64,000 nucleotides of DNA, from assembly GCA_900472605.1 (NCBI GenBank), contig UCJD01000023.1:124001-188000 (forward strand), written 5' to 3'. The stretch comes from Hyphomicrobiales bacterium (GTDB taxonomy: Bacteria; Pseudomonadota; Alphaproteobacteria; Rhizobiales; Rhizobiaceae). Positions 8,861 to 17,859 of the stretch are shown piece by piece (within the stretch, counting starts at the first letter, position 1; the number at the start of each line of letters is the position of its first letter). The position numbers were made by a program, and so were the translations under genes. The notes under the pieces were generated by a model, which was not told the origin of the DNA, made no database searches, and saw nothing but the letters and a program-made list of their open reading frames with translations.

Positions 8861-9561
8861 GAAACAAGTCCCATGCGCAAGGCCATCGCCACCATGTGGA
8901 CGCGATTGACCGCGCCGAGCTTTCGAACCGATGCCGCGATGTGCGAATTGACCGTGTGTTCCGACAGGCCGAGGATGATGGCGATCTCCGCCGATGTCTT
9001 GCCTTCACTCGTCCAGCGAACCACTTCATTCTCCCGTTGGGTCAAACGCCCGGACATTTCATTGACCAGGATTTCCTCGTAGAACTTGTCGAATATCCGC
9101 ATTGTATCGAGCAGAATATCGGCGATCTCGCCTTGATCCGGCTGCTTGCCCTTGCCGCTGAAGGCAACACAGTAGCGACGCCCCTCAGGCGTGAAAAGCG
9201 GGATCAGCAGGAAGCTGTTGGTGTCGAATTCGTTGAGCACGAGATCGGGCGGGTAGCCTTCAAGATTGTTCGCCCTGCCGCTCACTGGCGTCGCCAGGAA
9301 CTGCGCGGCCTTGGATTTGACGAAGCCGAGCGCGCGGCCCATGGCGTAGACGAAGAAGCCGGTCTGGCGTTCGGCGACGTTGGTGATGATGATATCGCGC
9401 GCGCCGAAGGGCTGCGACGCCTCGGAGATGCGGGCAAGCGCGAAGCTATCGAAGGCATAGTGATGTGCAGCCGCCTTCAGAAGTCGAAAGAAATCCGTGC
9501 GGTTGATCGCCCGCCCCAATTCCGGGCCAGCGTGAAATGGAAGTGCCATCGCGCTACTCAT
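8857..9561 (-). CDS. LuxR-type transcriptional regulator (possible LuxR solo)
   Basis: A 234-residue regulator. Residues about 20-160 have the shape of an autoinducer-binding domain, and residues about 172-232 form a GerE/LuxR helix-turn-helix (LTQRENEVVRWTSEGKTSAE then LSEHTVNSHIAASVRKLG). No luxI-type acyl-homoserine-lactone synthase lies in the window, so if it binds a signal, the signal comes from elsewhere. The acyl-HSL-contacting residues were not checked against a structure; a divergent sensor domain is possible. It is the first gene of a two-gene unit with the response regulator that overlaps its stop. Confidence 0.85.
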   Translation of the reverse strand: MSSAMALPFHAGPELGRAINRTDFFRLLKAAAHHYAFDSFALARISEASQPFGARDIIITNVAERQTGFFVYAMGRALGFVKSKAAQFLATPVSGRANNLEGYPPDLVLNEFDTNSFLLIPLFTPEGRRYCVAFSGKGKQPDQGEIADILLDTMRIFDKFYEEILVNEMSGRLTQRENEVVRWTSEGKTSAEIAIILGLSEHTVNSHIAASVRKLGAVNRVHMVAMALRMGLVS

Positions 9562-9973
9562 TCCGCATTCCTGCCTCTTGGCTCAAGCTTGCCTTTGCTT
9601 ACCAGTTCGGCGACGTCCCCGAACTCTGGAGACACGCGCCAGACTGCTACAGTTAATAACCGAGTGCGGAGTTTCGAGGGAAAACGCCGCGACACGCCGA
9701 TCACAAAATCGGCATGCGACCTCCACTTGCGCCCGCTAACGCCAGCACTCGCCCCTTCCCATGCCGTCCGCGCCGCGCTTCACGCATCAACGGGACGACA
9801 GACTTCATTCACGGATTTTGCCGGGTTGTTTTCGTCAACAAAGTCAAACGGCTCTCCCAGCATCGTCTCACACTGCCCTTTGCGTATAGTGTGAAATGCA
9901 GCCAAAGTCGTGTCAATGAGACTTGCAACCATTGCGTCATAAATACCTAAGAAAGTCGATCGTCTTTGATAGA
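9562..9973. other. Intergenic region between LuxR-type and response-regulator genes
   Basis: About 410 bases. Apart from the weak small frame at 9780-9932 I see no gene, no strong terminator and no clear promoter. The part 9840-9970 is richer in AT than the flanking genes. Confidence 0.3.
9780..9932 (-). CDS. Possible 50-residue hypothetical protein
   Basis: Open frame from ATG 9932 to the stop at 9780-9782, beginning MVASLIDTTLAAFHTIRKGQ and ending in a segment rich in Asp, Asn and Pro (DENNPAKSVNEVCRPVDA). The composition looks like a folded small protein, but codon use is less GC-biased than in neighbouring genes and the ribosome site is weak. No family recognised. It may be chance. Confidence 0.25.
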   Translation of the reverse strand: MVASLIDTTLAAFHTIRKGQCETMLGEPFDFVDENNPAKSVNEVCRPVDA

Positions 9974-10348
9974 CTATTGGCTGATATCGACGAGCGCACT
10001 CAGGTCGATCGGCTTTTCGACGTATAAATCCGCCCCGCACGCCAAGGCCCGCTCGCGATCCGCCTTCGCGTCCGAACCCGAACAGACGGCGATTCGCATC
10101 GATGCGAAGCGGTGATCTGCGCGCAGGCGCGTGATGAGGCCGATACCGCTGTCAACGGGCATGTAGAGATCGACGATCAGGAGTGCCGGCAGCGCCGCTC
10201 CATCGGCGGCGGATAAAGAGAGCGCGTCGAAGGCAGTATCGGCGGTCTGGAAGCAGGAAAGCACGATGTCGGGTCGCTTTCTTCGACAGACATATTGCGC
10301 GTAGAACAGGTCGTCGCGGCTGTCGTCTAGATAAAATACCGCCGTCAT
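9974..10348 (-). CDS. Single-domain response regulator
   Basis: A 124-residue receiver domain (MTAVFYLDDSRDDLFYAQYV). The acidic pair is LDDSRDD, the phosphoacceptor Asp60 lies in LLIVDLYMP, the switch Ser in AVCSGSD, and Lys in YVEKPIDLS. There is no output domain. CGAGGGTGAGA sits directly before ATG 10348. The gene is divergent from the membrane PAS kinase at 10512, with 163 bases between, which makes that kinase a likely partner. Confidence 0.85.
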   Translation of the reverse strand: MTAVFYLDDSRDDLFYAQYVCRRKRPDIVLSCFQTADTAFDALSLSAADGAALPALLIVDLYMPVDSGIGLITRLRADHRFASMRIAVCSGSDAKADRERALACGADLYVEKPIDLSALVDISQ

Positions 10349-10511
10349 TCTCACCCTCGTGCGCTCGCCCCGGCGTTCCGTTCGACTGCAAGGCGCAGTA
10401 TCCGTAGCGGGCATATTGCCGGTAGGAACCGAAGCCGCAACTATCGCTGCAGATGTATATTGAATAATTTTCAATTCTGGAAATAGTAACCGCCGGACGG
10501 GAGAGCAACGC

Positions 10512-12659
10512 GTGGTGAAGCCGATCATTGGTCGAAGGACGAGTGCCCCCTGGCGCCAGGAACGACACCGTTTGACCACGATCGTGCTCGGCGTGCTGCT
10601 GCTCATGCTCGGCGCGGTGATCCTTCTCTCCTGGGTGCGGCAGATCGAGCCTCTTCTTTTTCTGATACCGGACTCGCCGGCGATGGCGATCAATACGGCG
10701 ATCTGCTTCTGCCTCACCGGGATCGCGCTGGTCATCTCCGTCCATACCAGCGCCAATGCGCGGCTCGCGGCTTTCCTGCTGTTTTCGCTCGCCGCCGCGA
10801 TGAGCGGTGTCCGGCTGATCGAGCTGACATTCGTCGGGCGCCAGCCGCAGATCATGGAACGTTTTCTGGCCGGCATTTTCGTCGATCCGGCATTCTTTGC
10901 CCGCATCGGCGGCGGCATGGCGCTGAACACGGCCGTGATCATGTTCTTCTCCAACCTCTCGCTGGCGCTGACCCCGCCGGACAAGAAGGGCAAGGCGCGG
11001 CAGTTCGAGGAGCTCGTCGGCTATGTGGTGATCGGCCTCGGAATTTCCGCGCTTGCCGGGTACGCGATGCACACCGAGCACATCTATCGCTGGGGTTCGA
11101 ATATCGGCATGGCGGTGCACACCGCCGCCGGCGTGACACTACTCGGCTCGGCGATGCTGGTGCGGTCCTGGTGGCTGCAGCCGGGCCAGCATGGCGGCAT
11201 GCCCGTCTGGCTGCCTGGTGCGATCTGCTTCGTCGGGCTGATGATCGACCTCTACACCCCGCTGGGCGTGGTGAACGGCATGATCTACGTGCCGCTGATC
11301 CTGACGTCGCTGTGGTTCAAGAGCCGCACGGCGCCCTTCAACCTGGCCTTCGTCTGCTCGATCCTGATCCTGCTCGGCTTCCTCGCGGTTGACCGGCATG
11401 GCGAGGGCTATGGCTACGAGGCGACGAACCGCGCCATCACCGTCGGCATGCTCTGGCTGGTGGCCACCTTCGTGTTCTTCTTCCAGCGCAAGAGCGACAG
11501 CCTGGATGCCGAGCGCATCCGTTTCGACACCGTGACGCGCAACACGCCGAACGCAATCGTTGCCATGGACCCTGAGGGCAAGATTTCGTTGTTCAATCCG
11601 GCGGCGGAAGAGATGTTCGGCCAGACATCGACGGAGGCGATCGGCCAGAGCGTGCACATGCTGCTGCCGGAGACCTTTCATGCGGGGCTCGACGACTATT
11701 TCAGGCGATCGCTAATGCTCAGCGAGGAAGGCGGTACCGGGACGACGGGCACCATCTCCGGCATCAGGCGCAACGGCGAGACGTTCCCGCTCGATGTGTC
11801 GCTGAGCGCCTTCCGGACCGGGACAACGGTTACCTTCGTCGCCATTCTGCGCGACATCAGCCTGCGGGTACAGCAGGAAGAACAGCTGCGGACGATGTTC
11901 CGCCAGCTTCAGGCCTACACTGATGATCTCGAGCGCAGCAACTCCGATCTCGACGAATTCGCCTACATCGCATCGCATGACCTGAAGGAGCCGCTGCGCG
12001 GGATGCACAACCATTCCCGCTTCCTGCTTGAGGACTATGAGGCGGTGCTCGACGAGGACGGTGTGCGGCGCCTCAACCGCATCGTCCGGCTCAGCCAGCG
12101 CATGGAGAAGCTGGTCAACGACCTGCTCTATTTCTCGCGCATCGGGCGCCAGCAGCTGGCGGTGAAGCGCAGCGATGTTCACGCCATCGTCAAGGACGTG
12201 GTCTCGACCATGGAGCTTTATCTGGAAGAGCGGCGGGCGAAGGTGCTGGTCGAAGGTCAGCTTCCCGAGGTCGTCTGCGATTCGCTGCGGCTGACGGAGG
12301 TCTACCGCAACCTGATCACCAATGCCGTGAAATACAACGACAAGGCCGAACCGGTCGTGACGGTCGGCCATGTCGCGGAGTTTGTCGGCGAAAACGGGCG
12401 CCGGACGAGCGACGTCTATTTCGTGCGCGACAACGGCAAGGGCATTCCCCGCGAGTTTCACGAGGATATCTTCCGCATCTTCAAGCGGCTGGAAAAGACG
12501 CAGGAGACAGACGACGGCACCGGCGCCGGGCTGACCTTCGTGCGCAAGATCATCGGCCGCCACGAGGGCGACGTCTGGCTGGAATCAGAGGTTGGCCAGG
12601 GCACGACCTTCTATTTTACATTGGGTCACAAGCGCGAGGGACAGCATGCAGCAACGTGA
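10512..12659 (+). CDS. Membrane PAS-domain sensor histidine kinase
   Basis: A 715-residue protein. Residues 20-325 form about eight to nine membrane helices in a MASE-like sensor module of unknown ligand. A PAS domain follows (RFDTVTRNTPNAIVAMDPEG to VAILRDISLR). The phosphoacceptor is His489 in IASHDLKEPLRGMH, and the ATPase domain shows NLITNAVKYN, RDNGKGIP and DDGTGAGLTFV. The HDLKEPL type of kinase core is common in phytochrome-like kinases that pair with small Rcp1-type regulators, and exactly such a gene overlaps its 3' end. The start is GTG 10512 after GGGAGAGCAA; a second GTG follows at once. Confidence 0.9.
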   Translation: MVKPIIGRRTSAPWRQERHRLTTIVLGVLLLMLGAVILLSWVRQIEPLLFLIPDSPAMAINTAICFCLTGIALVISVHTSANARLAAFLLFSLAAAMSGVRLIELTFVGRQPQIMERFLAGIFVDPAFFARIGGGMALNTAVIMFFSNLSLALTPPDKKGKARQFEELVGYVVIGLGISALAGYAMHTEHIYRWGSNIGMAVHTAAGVTLLGSAMLVRSWWLQPGQHGGMPVWLPGAICFVGLMIDLYTPLGVVNGMIYVPLILTSLWFKSRTAPFNLAFVCSILILLGFLAVDRHGEGYGYEATNRAITVGMLWLVATFVFFFQRKSDSLDAERIRFDTVTRNTPNAIVAMDPEGKISLFNPAAEEMFGQTSTEAIGQSVHMLLPETFHAGLDDYFRRSLMLSEEGGTGTTGTISGIRRNGETFPLDVSLSAFRTGTTVTFVAILRDISLRVQQEEQLRTMFRQLQAYTDDLERSNSDLDEFAYIASHDLKEPLRGMHNHSRFLLEDYEAVLDEDGVRRLNRIVRLSQRMEKLVNDLLYFSRIGRQQLAVKRSDVHAIVKDVVSTMELYLEERRAKVLVEGQLPEVVCDSLRLTEVYRNLITNAVKYNDKAEPVVTVGHVAEFVGENGRRTSDVYFVRDNGKGIPREFHEDIFRIFKRLEKTQETDDGTGAGLTFVRKIIGRHEGDVWLESEVGQGTTFYFTLGHKREGQHAAT

Positions 12660-13071
12660 GACACAGCCGATCCTGATCGTCGAAGACAGCGAGGACGATT
12701 ACGAAGCGACGATCCGCGCCTTCAAGCGCGCCAAGCTCAAGAACCCGGTGCAATGGGCACCATCAGGCCAGCAGGCACTAGATCTGCTGGCCACCATGGA
12801 AACACGGCCGGGGCTCATCCTGCTCGACCTCAACATGCCGGGGCTCGATGGGCGCAAGACGCTGGAGGCGATCAAGTCCAACCCGGCCTGGCGGAAGATC
12901 CCCGTGGTGATCCTGACGACATCGGACGACGAGCGCGACATCGAGGGATGCTACGCGCTCGGTGCCAATACCTATGTGCAGAAGCCTGTCGATCTCGACG
13001 GGCTGTTCGCGGCGATCCAGAGGTTGAAGGAATACTGGTTCGAGATCGCCATATTGCCTCTGGAGGGGTGA
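12646..13071 (+). CDS. Rcp1-like single-domain response regulator
   Basis: A 141-residue receiver with acidic residues in IVEDSEDD, phosphoacceptor Asp61 in LILLDLNMPG, Thr in ILTTSDDERD and Lys in YVQKPVDLDG. The extended C-terminus (KEYWFEIAILPLEG) matches the Rcp1-type regulators that serve phytochrome-class kinases. The ATG at 12646 lies inside the last codons of the kinase gene, a 14-base overlap that implies co-translation. A close paralog lies at 51319. Confidence 0.9.
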   Translation: MQQRETQPILIVEDSEDDYEATIRAFKRAKLKNPVQWAPSGQQALDLLATMETRPGLILLDLNMPGLDGRKTLEAIKSNPAWRKIPVVILTTSDDERDIEGCYALGANTYVQKPVDLDGLFAAIQRLKEYWFEIAILPLEG

Positions 13072-13075
13072 TGTC

Positions 13076-14689
13076 ATGCCTGAGGGCAGCGCGGTACTTG
13101 TTATCGACGACAATATCGACGACCGCGAGGTCTACCGGCGGATGCTGGCGCGGGTTCCTGGCACGAACTATGTGGTGCTCGAGGCTGAGAACGGCGACGA
13201 GGGCATAGCGCTCAATGCGCGAATGCGACCGGATTGCGTCTTGCTCGACTACTCGCTGCCGGGGCGAGACGGCGTCGGCGTGCTCGAGGAGATATTGAAG
13301 CTCGATCCTTCCGCCAACGTGATCATGCTGACGGGCCAGGGAAGCGAGACGATCGCCGTCGAGGTGATGAAGGGCGGTGCGCGGGACTACCTCACCAAGG
13401 ACACGCTGTCGCCGGAGACGCTGCACCGCTGCATCCAAAGCGCCGTCATGCATGGCGATCTCGCGGCCAGGCTGGAACAGAAGCAGCAGTCGCTCGAGAT
13501 CTTCACCCGCGCCATGGCACACGACCTCAAGGAGCCGCTGAGGACGATCAAGTCGTTCAGCCGGCTGCTGCAGGCGTCGGCCTCGCTGACGCATGAGGAT
13601 CACGATCTGCTGGACTACGTGCTCAGCGCCGCCGACCACATGGAGGAACTGATCGTCAAGGTGTCGGGTTTCTCGAAGCTCGAGGCCTCCGCCGATCTCG
13701 ACGCGAAGCCGGTGTCGCTATCAGCGATCGTCGACCAGGTGGAGCGCAACCTGCGCGAACAGATCAGCAGCCGCGGCGCGGAAATCAAGCGCGGGCCGCT
13801 GCCCGAGGTCATGGGCGACGGGACGCTTCTGGTGCAGATGCTGCAGAACATCATCTCCAACGCCATCAAATACTGCGAGGCCGAGGTGCCGCGCGTGCGG
13901 GTCTCGGCGGAGAATGAGGATGCGATCTGCCGCATTTCCATCAGCGACAACGGACCAGGCATCGCGCGCGATCATCGCGAGCTGATCTTCCAGCCCTTCA
14001 AGCGACTGGTCGGACGCGGCATCGAGGGAACGGGGCTCGGGCTCGCGATCTGCCGGCGGATCGCGCAGCTGCACGCCGGTGCCATCTGGTGCGAGGATGC
14101 TGATGGTGGCGGCACGACGTTCATCATGGAATTGCCGCTCGCCTTATCGGAGACCGACAGGACGCCGGCCGGCGCGGCAAGCCCGCAGCAAGCAGAGCAG
14201 CGCACGGATCGCATCGGCCGGGTGGCCGAGGTTCTGCTGGTCGAGGACAGCCCGGCCGACGTGCAGCTTCTGAAGATCAAGCTGATGAAGCGCGAGAAGG
14301 TGACGTTCAATCTGCATATCGCCTCGAACGGTCGCGAGGCGATGCGGCTTCTTCAAGAGCGATTGGCGGGTGGTCACGATCCTTTGATCGATCTCATCCT
14401 GCTCGATATCAACATGCCGATCATGGATGGCTTCGAGGTTCTGGAGGCGCTTTCTCAAGACGCTCGGCTGAGCGCGATACCGGCCTTCATCCTAAGCACA
14501 TCAAGCGATGAGGATGACATGGAGCGCGCCAGAGCGCTTGGCGCGCGGGCCTATATGATCAAGCCGCCGACGCGGCAACAGTTGCAACTTGCGCTGCGGG
14601 ATATTCAGACTTTGGATTTGCAGCCTTGCGGAGATGCCCTAATTCTTTATGGAGAGCAAACAAGGCACCAAGCAAACGCAACGATATGA
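13076..14689 (+). CDS. REC-HisKA-HATPase-REC hybrid kinase
   Basis: A 537-residue soluble hybrid. The N-terminal receiver has Asp58 in CVLLDYSLPG; the kinase core has His149 in RAMAHDLKEPLRT and ATP boxes NIISNAIKY, DNGPGIARD and GTGLGLAICR; the C-terminal receiver has Asp444 in LILLDINMPIMDG and Lys in YMIKPPTRQQ. It has no sensor of its own, so its input is probably phosphate on the first receiver, from the upstream membrane kinase or the small regulator. It follows the Rcp1-like gene by four bases and ends at TGA 14687-14689. The three genes form a plausible multistep phosphorelay. Confidence 0.9.
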   Translation: MPEGSAVLVIDDNIDDREVYRRMLARVPGTNYVVLEAENGDEGIALNARMRPDCVLLDYSLPGRDGVGVLEEILKLDPSANVIMLTGQGSETIAVEVMKGGARDYLTKDTLSPETLHRCIQSAVMHGDLAARLEQKQQSLEIFTRAMAHDLKEPLRTIKSFSRLLQASASLTHEDHDLLDYVLSAADHMEELIVKVSGFSKLEASADLDAKPVSLSAIVDQVERNLREQISSRGAEIKRGPLPEVMGDGTLLVQMLQNIISNAIKYCEAEVPRVRVSAENEDAICRISISDNGPGIARDHRELIFQPFKRLVGRGIEGTGLGLAICRRIAQLHAGAIWCEDADGGGTTFIMELPLALSETDRTPAGAASPQQAEQRTDRIGRVAEVLLVEDSPADVQLLKIKLMKREKVTFNLHIASNGREAMRLLQERLAGGHDPLIDLILLDINMPIMDGFEVLEALSQDARLSAIPAFILSTSSDEDDMERARALGARAYMIKPPTRQQLQLALRDIQTLDLQPCGDALILYGEQTRHQANATI

Positions 14690-14751
14690 CTGTCATCATC
14701 ACCTTCATCTCCGCGCTCCTTCTGTTCCCAATGCAATCCGGGCTCTCGTCA

Positions 14752-16311
14752 ATGGCTTCAGGCATACACCACATCACGCTTCTGACCCGAAAGGTGCAGG
14801 CGAACGTCGACTTCTATGCCGGCTTTCTCGGCATGCGGCTGGTCAAGCAGACGGCCGGCTTCGAAGACGCGACGCAGCTGCACCTCTTCTACGGTGATGC
14901 GGAAGCCACACCCGGCTCGCTCGTGACATTCCTTGTCTGGGAAGATGGCGCGCCCGGGCGTGCAGGCTTCGGGCAATTGAGCGAACTGGCGCTCGCCATA
15001 GACCCCTCAAGCATCGGCTACTGGCTGACGCGGGCGATGAGCTTCGGCGTTCGCACGGAAGGTCCGGCCGACGAATTCGGCGAGCCGGTGCTGCGCCTGA
15101 AGGATCCCGACAACATCATCGTCAAGCTTGCCGGCACGCCGACGCTGAAATCCCCGGCTCCGTGGCATGGCACCGGCATTCCGGTCGAGCACGCCGTGCA
15201 GCGCGTGCGCGGAACGACGATGCTGACCGAGGAGCCGGAGAAGAGCCGCGCCTTCGTGGAGAGCCATTTCGGCTACCGCTTCCAGGAAAACCGCGGCAAC
15301 ATCGACCGGCTGGTTTCGCAGTCCGGCGATATCGTCGACATCAGGAACGCCAAGGGGTTCTGGTCGAGCGCGCCGGGGACCGGCACCTTTGACCACGTGG
15401 CCTTCCGCGCGGAGGACGACGCGGCGCTGTCGAAGGTTCATGACGCGCTGAAGAGCGAGGGTGCGAGCGCGTCGGATATCAACGTGCATGACCGCAAGTA
15501 TTTCCGCTCGCTCTATGTGCGCGAACCGGGCGGTACGCTGATCGAACTCGCCACCGACAAGCCGGGCATGACCGTGGATGAGCCGGCGGCGACGCTTGGC
15601 GAAAAGCTGTTCGTCCCGAAGGATCCGATCACAGATCTGAAGGACCTGAAAGTGGTTCTGCCGCAGTTTTCCATGCCCGGCGAACCCAGGGTCAATTATC
15701 GCGAGCTGCCCTTCGTGCACCGCTTCTATACGCCGCCCAATCCTGACGGGACCGTTCTGGTGCTGCTGCACGGTTCGGGGGGCAACGAGACGACGCTGAT
15801 GCCACTGCTGCACAAGGTGGCGCCACGTGCGACACTGCTCGGCGTGCGCGGACGGGCGACGGAGGAAGGCATTCCGCGCTGGTACAAGCGCATCACGCCG
15901 TTTTCCTTCGACCAGCAGGACATCAAAAACGAGGCCGAGGCTTTCGCCGCCTTCATCGACGGCGCGGTCAAATCCTATGGGCTCGATCCGAAGAAGCTCG
16001 TCTATGTTGGCTATTCCAACGGCGCGAATCTCCTGAACTCTCTTCTCTACCTGCACCCGAACCTGGTTCACAAAGCCGTTCTGCTGCGCTCCATGCCTGT
16101 GCTCAGCGACTATCCGCATGCGGATCTGAAGGGAACCGATCTGCTCGTTATCAGCGGCAAGACGGATGCCTATGGGAAATATGCGAGCGATCTCGAAACA
16201 CGGCTGAAGACCTCAGGTGCAACCGTCGATTCGACCGTCATCCCGACGGGACACATGCTTGGCGATGACGATGTTCCGGTCATTCAGAAGTGGCTGACGC
16301 ACGAGGAATAG
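14752..16311 (+). CDS. Fusion of ring-cleaving VOC dioxygenase (MhqO-like) and serine hydrolase (MhqD-like)
   Basis: A 519-residue protein in two halves. Residues 1-300 contain tandem vicinal-oxygen-chelate modules (ASGIHHITLLTRKVQANVDF, then GTFDHVAFRAEDDAA, then SLYVREPGGTLIELATD), as in extradiol hydroquinone dioxygenases of the MhqO/MhqE type. Residues about 325-519 form a phospholipase/carboxylesterase alpha/beta hydrolase with the nucleophile Ser422 in VGYSNGAN and a catalytic His in PTGHMLGDD. In Bacillus these are separate genes of quinone detoxification. The start at 14752 fits the family; an ATG at 14686 overlaps the upstream stop (ATGA) and would add a hydrophobic leader, which seems unlikely for a cytosolic enzyme. 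Confidence 0.85.
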   Translation: MASGIHHITLLTRKVQANVDFYAGFLGMRLVKQTAGFEDATQLHLFYGDAEATPGSLVTFLVWEDGAPGRAGFGQLSELALAIDPSSIGYWLTRAMSFGVRTEGPADEFGEPVLRLKDPDNIIVKLAGTPTLKSPAPWHGTGIPVEHAVQRVRGTTMLTEEPEKSRAFVESHFGYRFQENRGNIDRLVSQSGDIVDIRNAKGFWSSAPGTGTFDHVAFRAEDDAALSKVHDALKSEGASASDINVHDRKYFRSLYVREPGGTLIELATDKPGMTVDEPAATLGEKLFVPKDPITDLKDLKVVLPQFSMPGEPRVNYRELPFVHRFYTPPNPDGTVLVLLHGSGGNETTLMPLLHKVAPRATLLGVRGRATEEGIPRWYKRITPFSFDQQDIKNEAEAFAAFIDGAVKSYGLDPKKLVYVGYSNGANLLNSLLYLHPNLVHKAVLLRSMPVLSDYPHADLKGTDLLVISGKTDAYGKYASDLETRLKTSGATVDSTVIPTGHMLGDDDVPVIQKWLTHEE

Positions 16312-16395
16312 CGCATTGGCGGCCCGGCCATCGGAGCTTCTGCCACGATCATCCCCAGGCACATCCGTTGGTCGTATTCCCTCATTTTTACTCGG

Positions 16396-16437
16396 ACCCG
16401 TCGCATTCTCTCAAGTCATGCGGCGGGTTTTTCTTTT
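16396..16437 (+). terminator. Terminator after the dioxygenase-hydrolase gene
   Basis: Ten-base stem (16396-16405 with 16419-16428, one T-G pair), 13-base loop, then TTTTCTTTT. It separates the detoxification gene from the polysaccharide operon. Confidence 0.75.
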
Positions 16438-16439
16438 GT

Positions 16440-16860
16440 GAGAGCGTCCGATCTGGCCGGTCTTCTTGATCGATATTGGCCTACCGAGAACACCTCTTAT
16501 CACCTCTCCGTCATTTCGCCATTGCGAAGAAGCGTAATGCGCCAACGCAAAAAGGGCAAAAGCAACCTCACTGCATTTCTATACATTTCTATATTCTCGA
16601 CGCTTAAATCAAATGACTTCCCGAAATACACAAACGCGAACAGACAGAATTTCGACTTTGTGAATATTAAATAAACACGAATTATTACAATTACTTTTCT
16701 TAACCGTCGAAATAATATCGCATTAATATCAGTCGACAGCGATTAATAATATACCAGCAAGAAATCACCACATTGTTTTGGTTTTTCAGCGAACTGTATT
16801 GGTTTGCTGCGATGCAAAATGTTTCTTGCCGAGGTTGGGGCAGCGCCCTACCCTTCCCTC
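16440..16860 (+). promoter_or_regulatory. AT-rich control region upstream of the polysaccharide operon
   Basis: About 420 bases without a convincing gene; 16560-16800 is strikingly AT-rich against the GC-rich background, with several AATAAT/ATTAAT stretches (for example around 16665-16685, 16710-16730 and 16742-16752). Rhizobial exopolysaccharide promoters are known targets of the Ros/MucR zinc-finger proteins, which favour AT-rich DNA. Assignment to MucR here is inference. An open frame at 16438-16674 has no protein-like features. Confidence 0.45.
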
Positions 16861-16886
16861 GACATCGACTGCAGAAGGGAACCCGA

Positions 16887-17804
16887 ATGCCTCCTCAGCC
16901 CGTGGACATCAGCCTGATCATCTCGTCGAGAAATCGGGCTTATGGACTGACGAACTGCCTGGATGCCGTTTCGAATGCCGCGCGCCAAGCCAGCTATCTG
17001 AGCCTGGAACTCGTCTTCGTCGATAATGGTTCCACCGATAATACCTCTGCGATCGTCAGCGACTGGGCAAAGAGCGCGCCGATCAGCACCAATCTCGTTC
17101 ACGAAGCGAAGCCGGGTCTTTCGGTTGCGCGCAACAGCGGGCTGGCTGCCGCCAAGGGCCGGATCATCGCTTTCACGGATGATGATTGCGAAGTGTTTCC
17201 CGATTATTTCACGGTGATTGCAGCACTCTTTGCCGCCGACACCGAGATCGTGATGCGCGGCGGCCGTATCGAGCTTGGCGACGCGCGTGATCTGCCTGTT
17301 ACGATCAAGCCAGAGCTGGAGCCTGCCGTGCTGACGAGCGAGTTGCATGCCGGCGGGTTCATCCATGGCGCCAACATGGCGTTTCCGCGCGCGCTGATCG
17401 ACAAGGTCGGCCTGTTCGACACGCGCTTCGGCGCCGGCTCGCCGTTCCGCTCCGGTGAGGACACCGATTACGTGCACCGCGCCTTCAATTCCGGCATCCG
17501 CGTGGAGTACCTCCCCGATTTCGCGGTGAAGCATTTCCACGGGCGCCGGGAACTGGGCGACGTGAAGAAGCTGCAGAGCGGCTATGCCTTCGGCAACGGC
17601 GCGCTCTACGCCAAATATCTCTTCGACCGCCGCTCCAACATGCGCGGCATGCTGCGCTGGGACATTCGCCAGGCGGTGCTGGAGGCGATCGGCCGCCGCA
17701 AGCTCAGCGACGAGCTGGGGCTGACCTATCGCAGCCAACTCAGAGACAATTTCACCGGCATGGTCGCCTATTGGCGCGGCCAGAAAACGGGCCGGGCCGC
17801 TTGA
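16887..17804 (+). CDS. Family 2 glycosyltransferase (surface polysaccharide)
   Basis: A 305-residue cytosolic GT-A enzyme. The N-terminus (PVDISLIISSRNRAYGL), the segment VFVDNGSTDNTS, the nucleotide/metal motif AFTDDDCEV and the late acidic motif RSGEDTDYVHRA are all present. Such enzymes add one sugar to a growing lipid-linked repeat unit at the inner face of the membrane. AAGGGA at 16875-16880 lies six bases before ATG 16887, which fixes the start. First gene of a unit with a flippase and a pyruvyltransferase, comparable in content to exoU-exoT-exoV of succinoglycan synthesis, though orthology is not established. Confidence 0.9.
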   Translation: MPPQPVDISLIISSRNRAYGLTNCLDAVSNAARQASYLSLELVFVDNGSTDNTSAIVSDWAKSAPISTNLVHEAKPGLSVARNSGLAAAKGRIIAFTDDDCEVFPDYFTVIAALFAADTEIVMRGGRIELGDARDLPVTIKPELEPAVLTSELHAGGFIHGANMAFPRALIDKVGLFDTRFGAGSPFRSGEDTDYVHRAFNSGIRVEYLPDFAVKHFHGRRELGDVKKLQSGYAFGNGALYAKYLFDRRSNMRGMLRWDIRQAVLEAIGRRKLSDELGLTYRSQLRDNFTGMVAYWRGQKTGRAA

Positions 17805-17859
17805 GCGATCCCGAGCCCCGGAAGCATTGCGCCTGCGCATTTAATCGATTGGACACTGA

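Noticed and set aside
16438..16674. A 78-codon frame in the AT-rich region
   Set aside because: Random composition, no ribosome site, and it starts at the terminator T-run.
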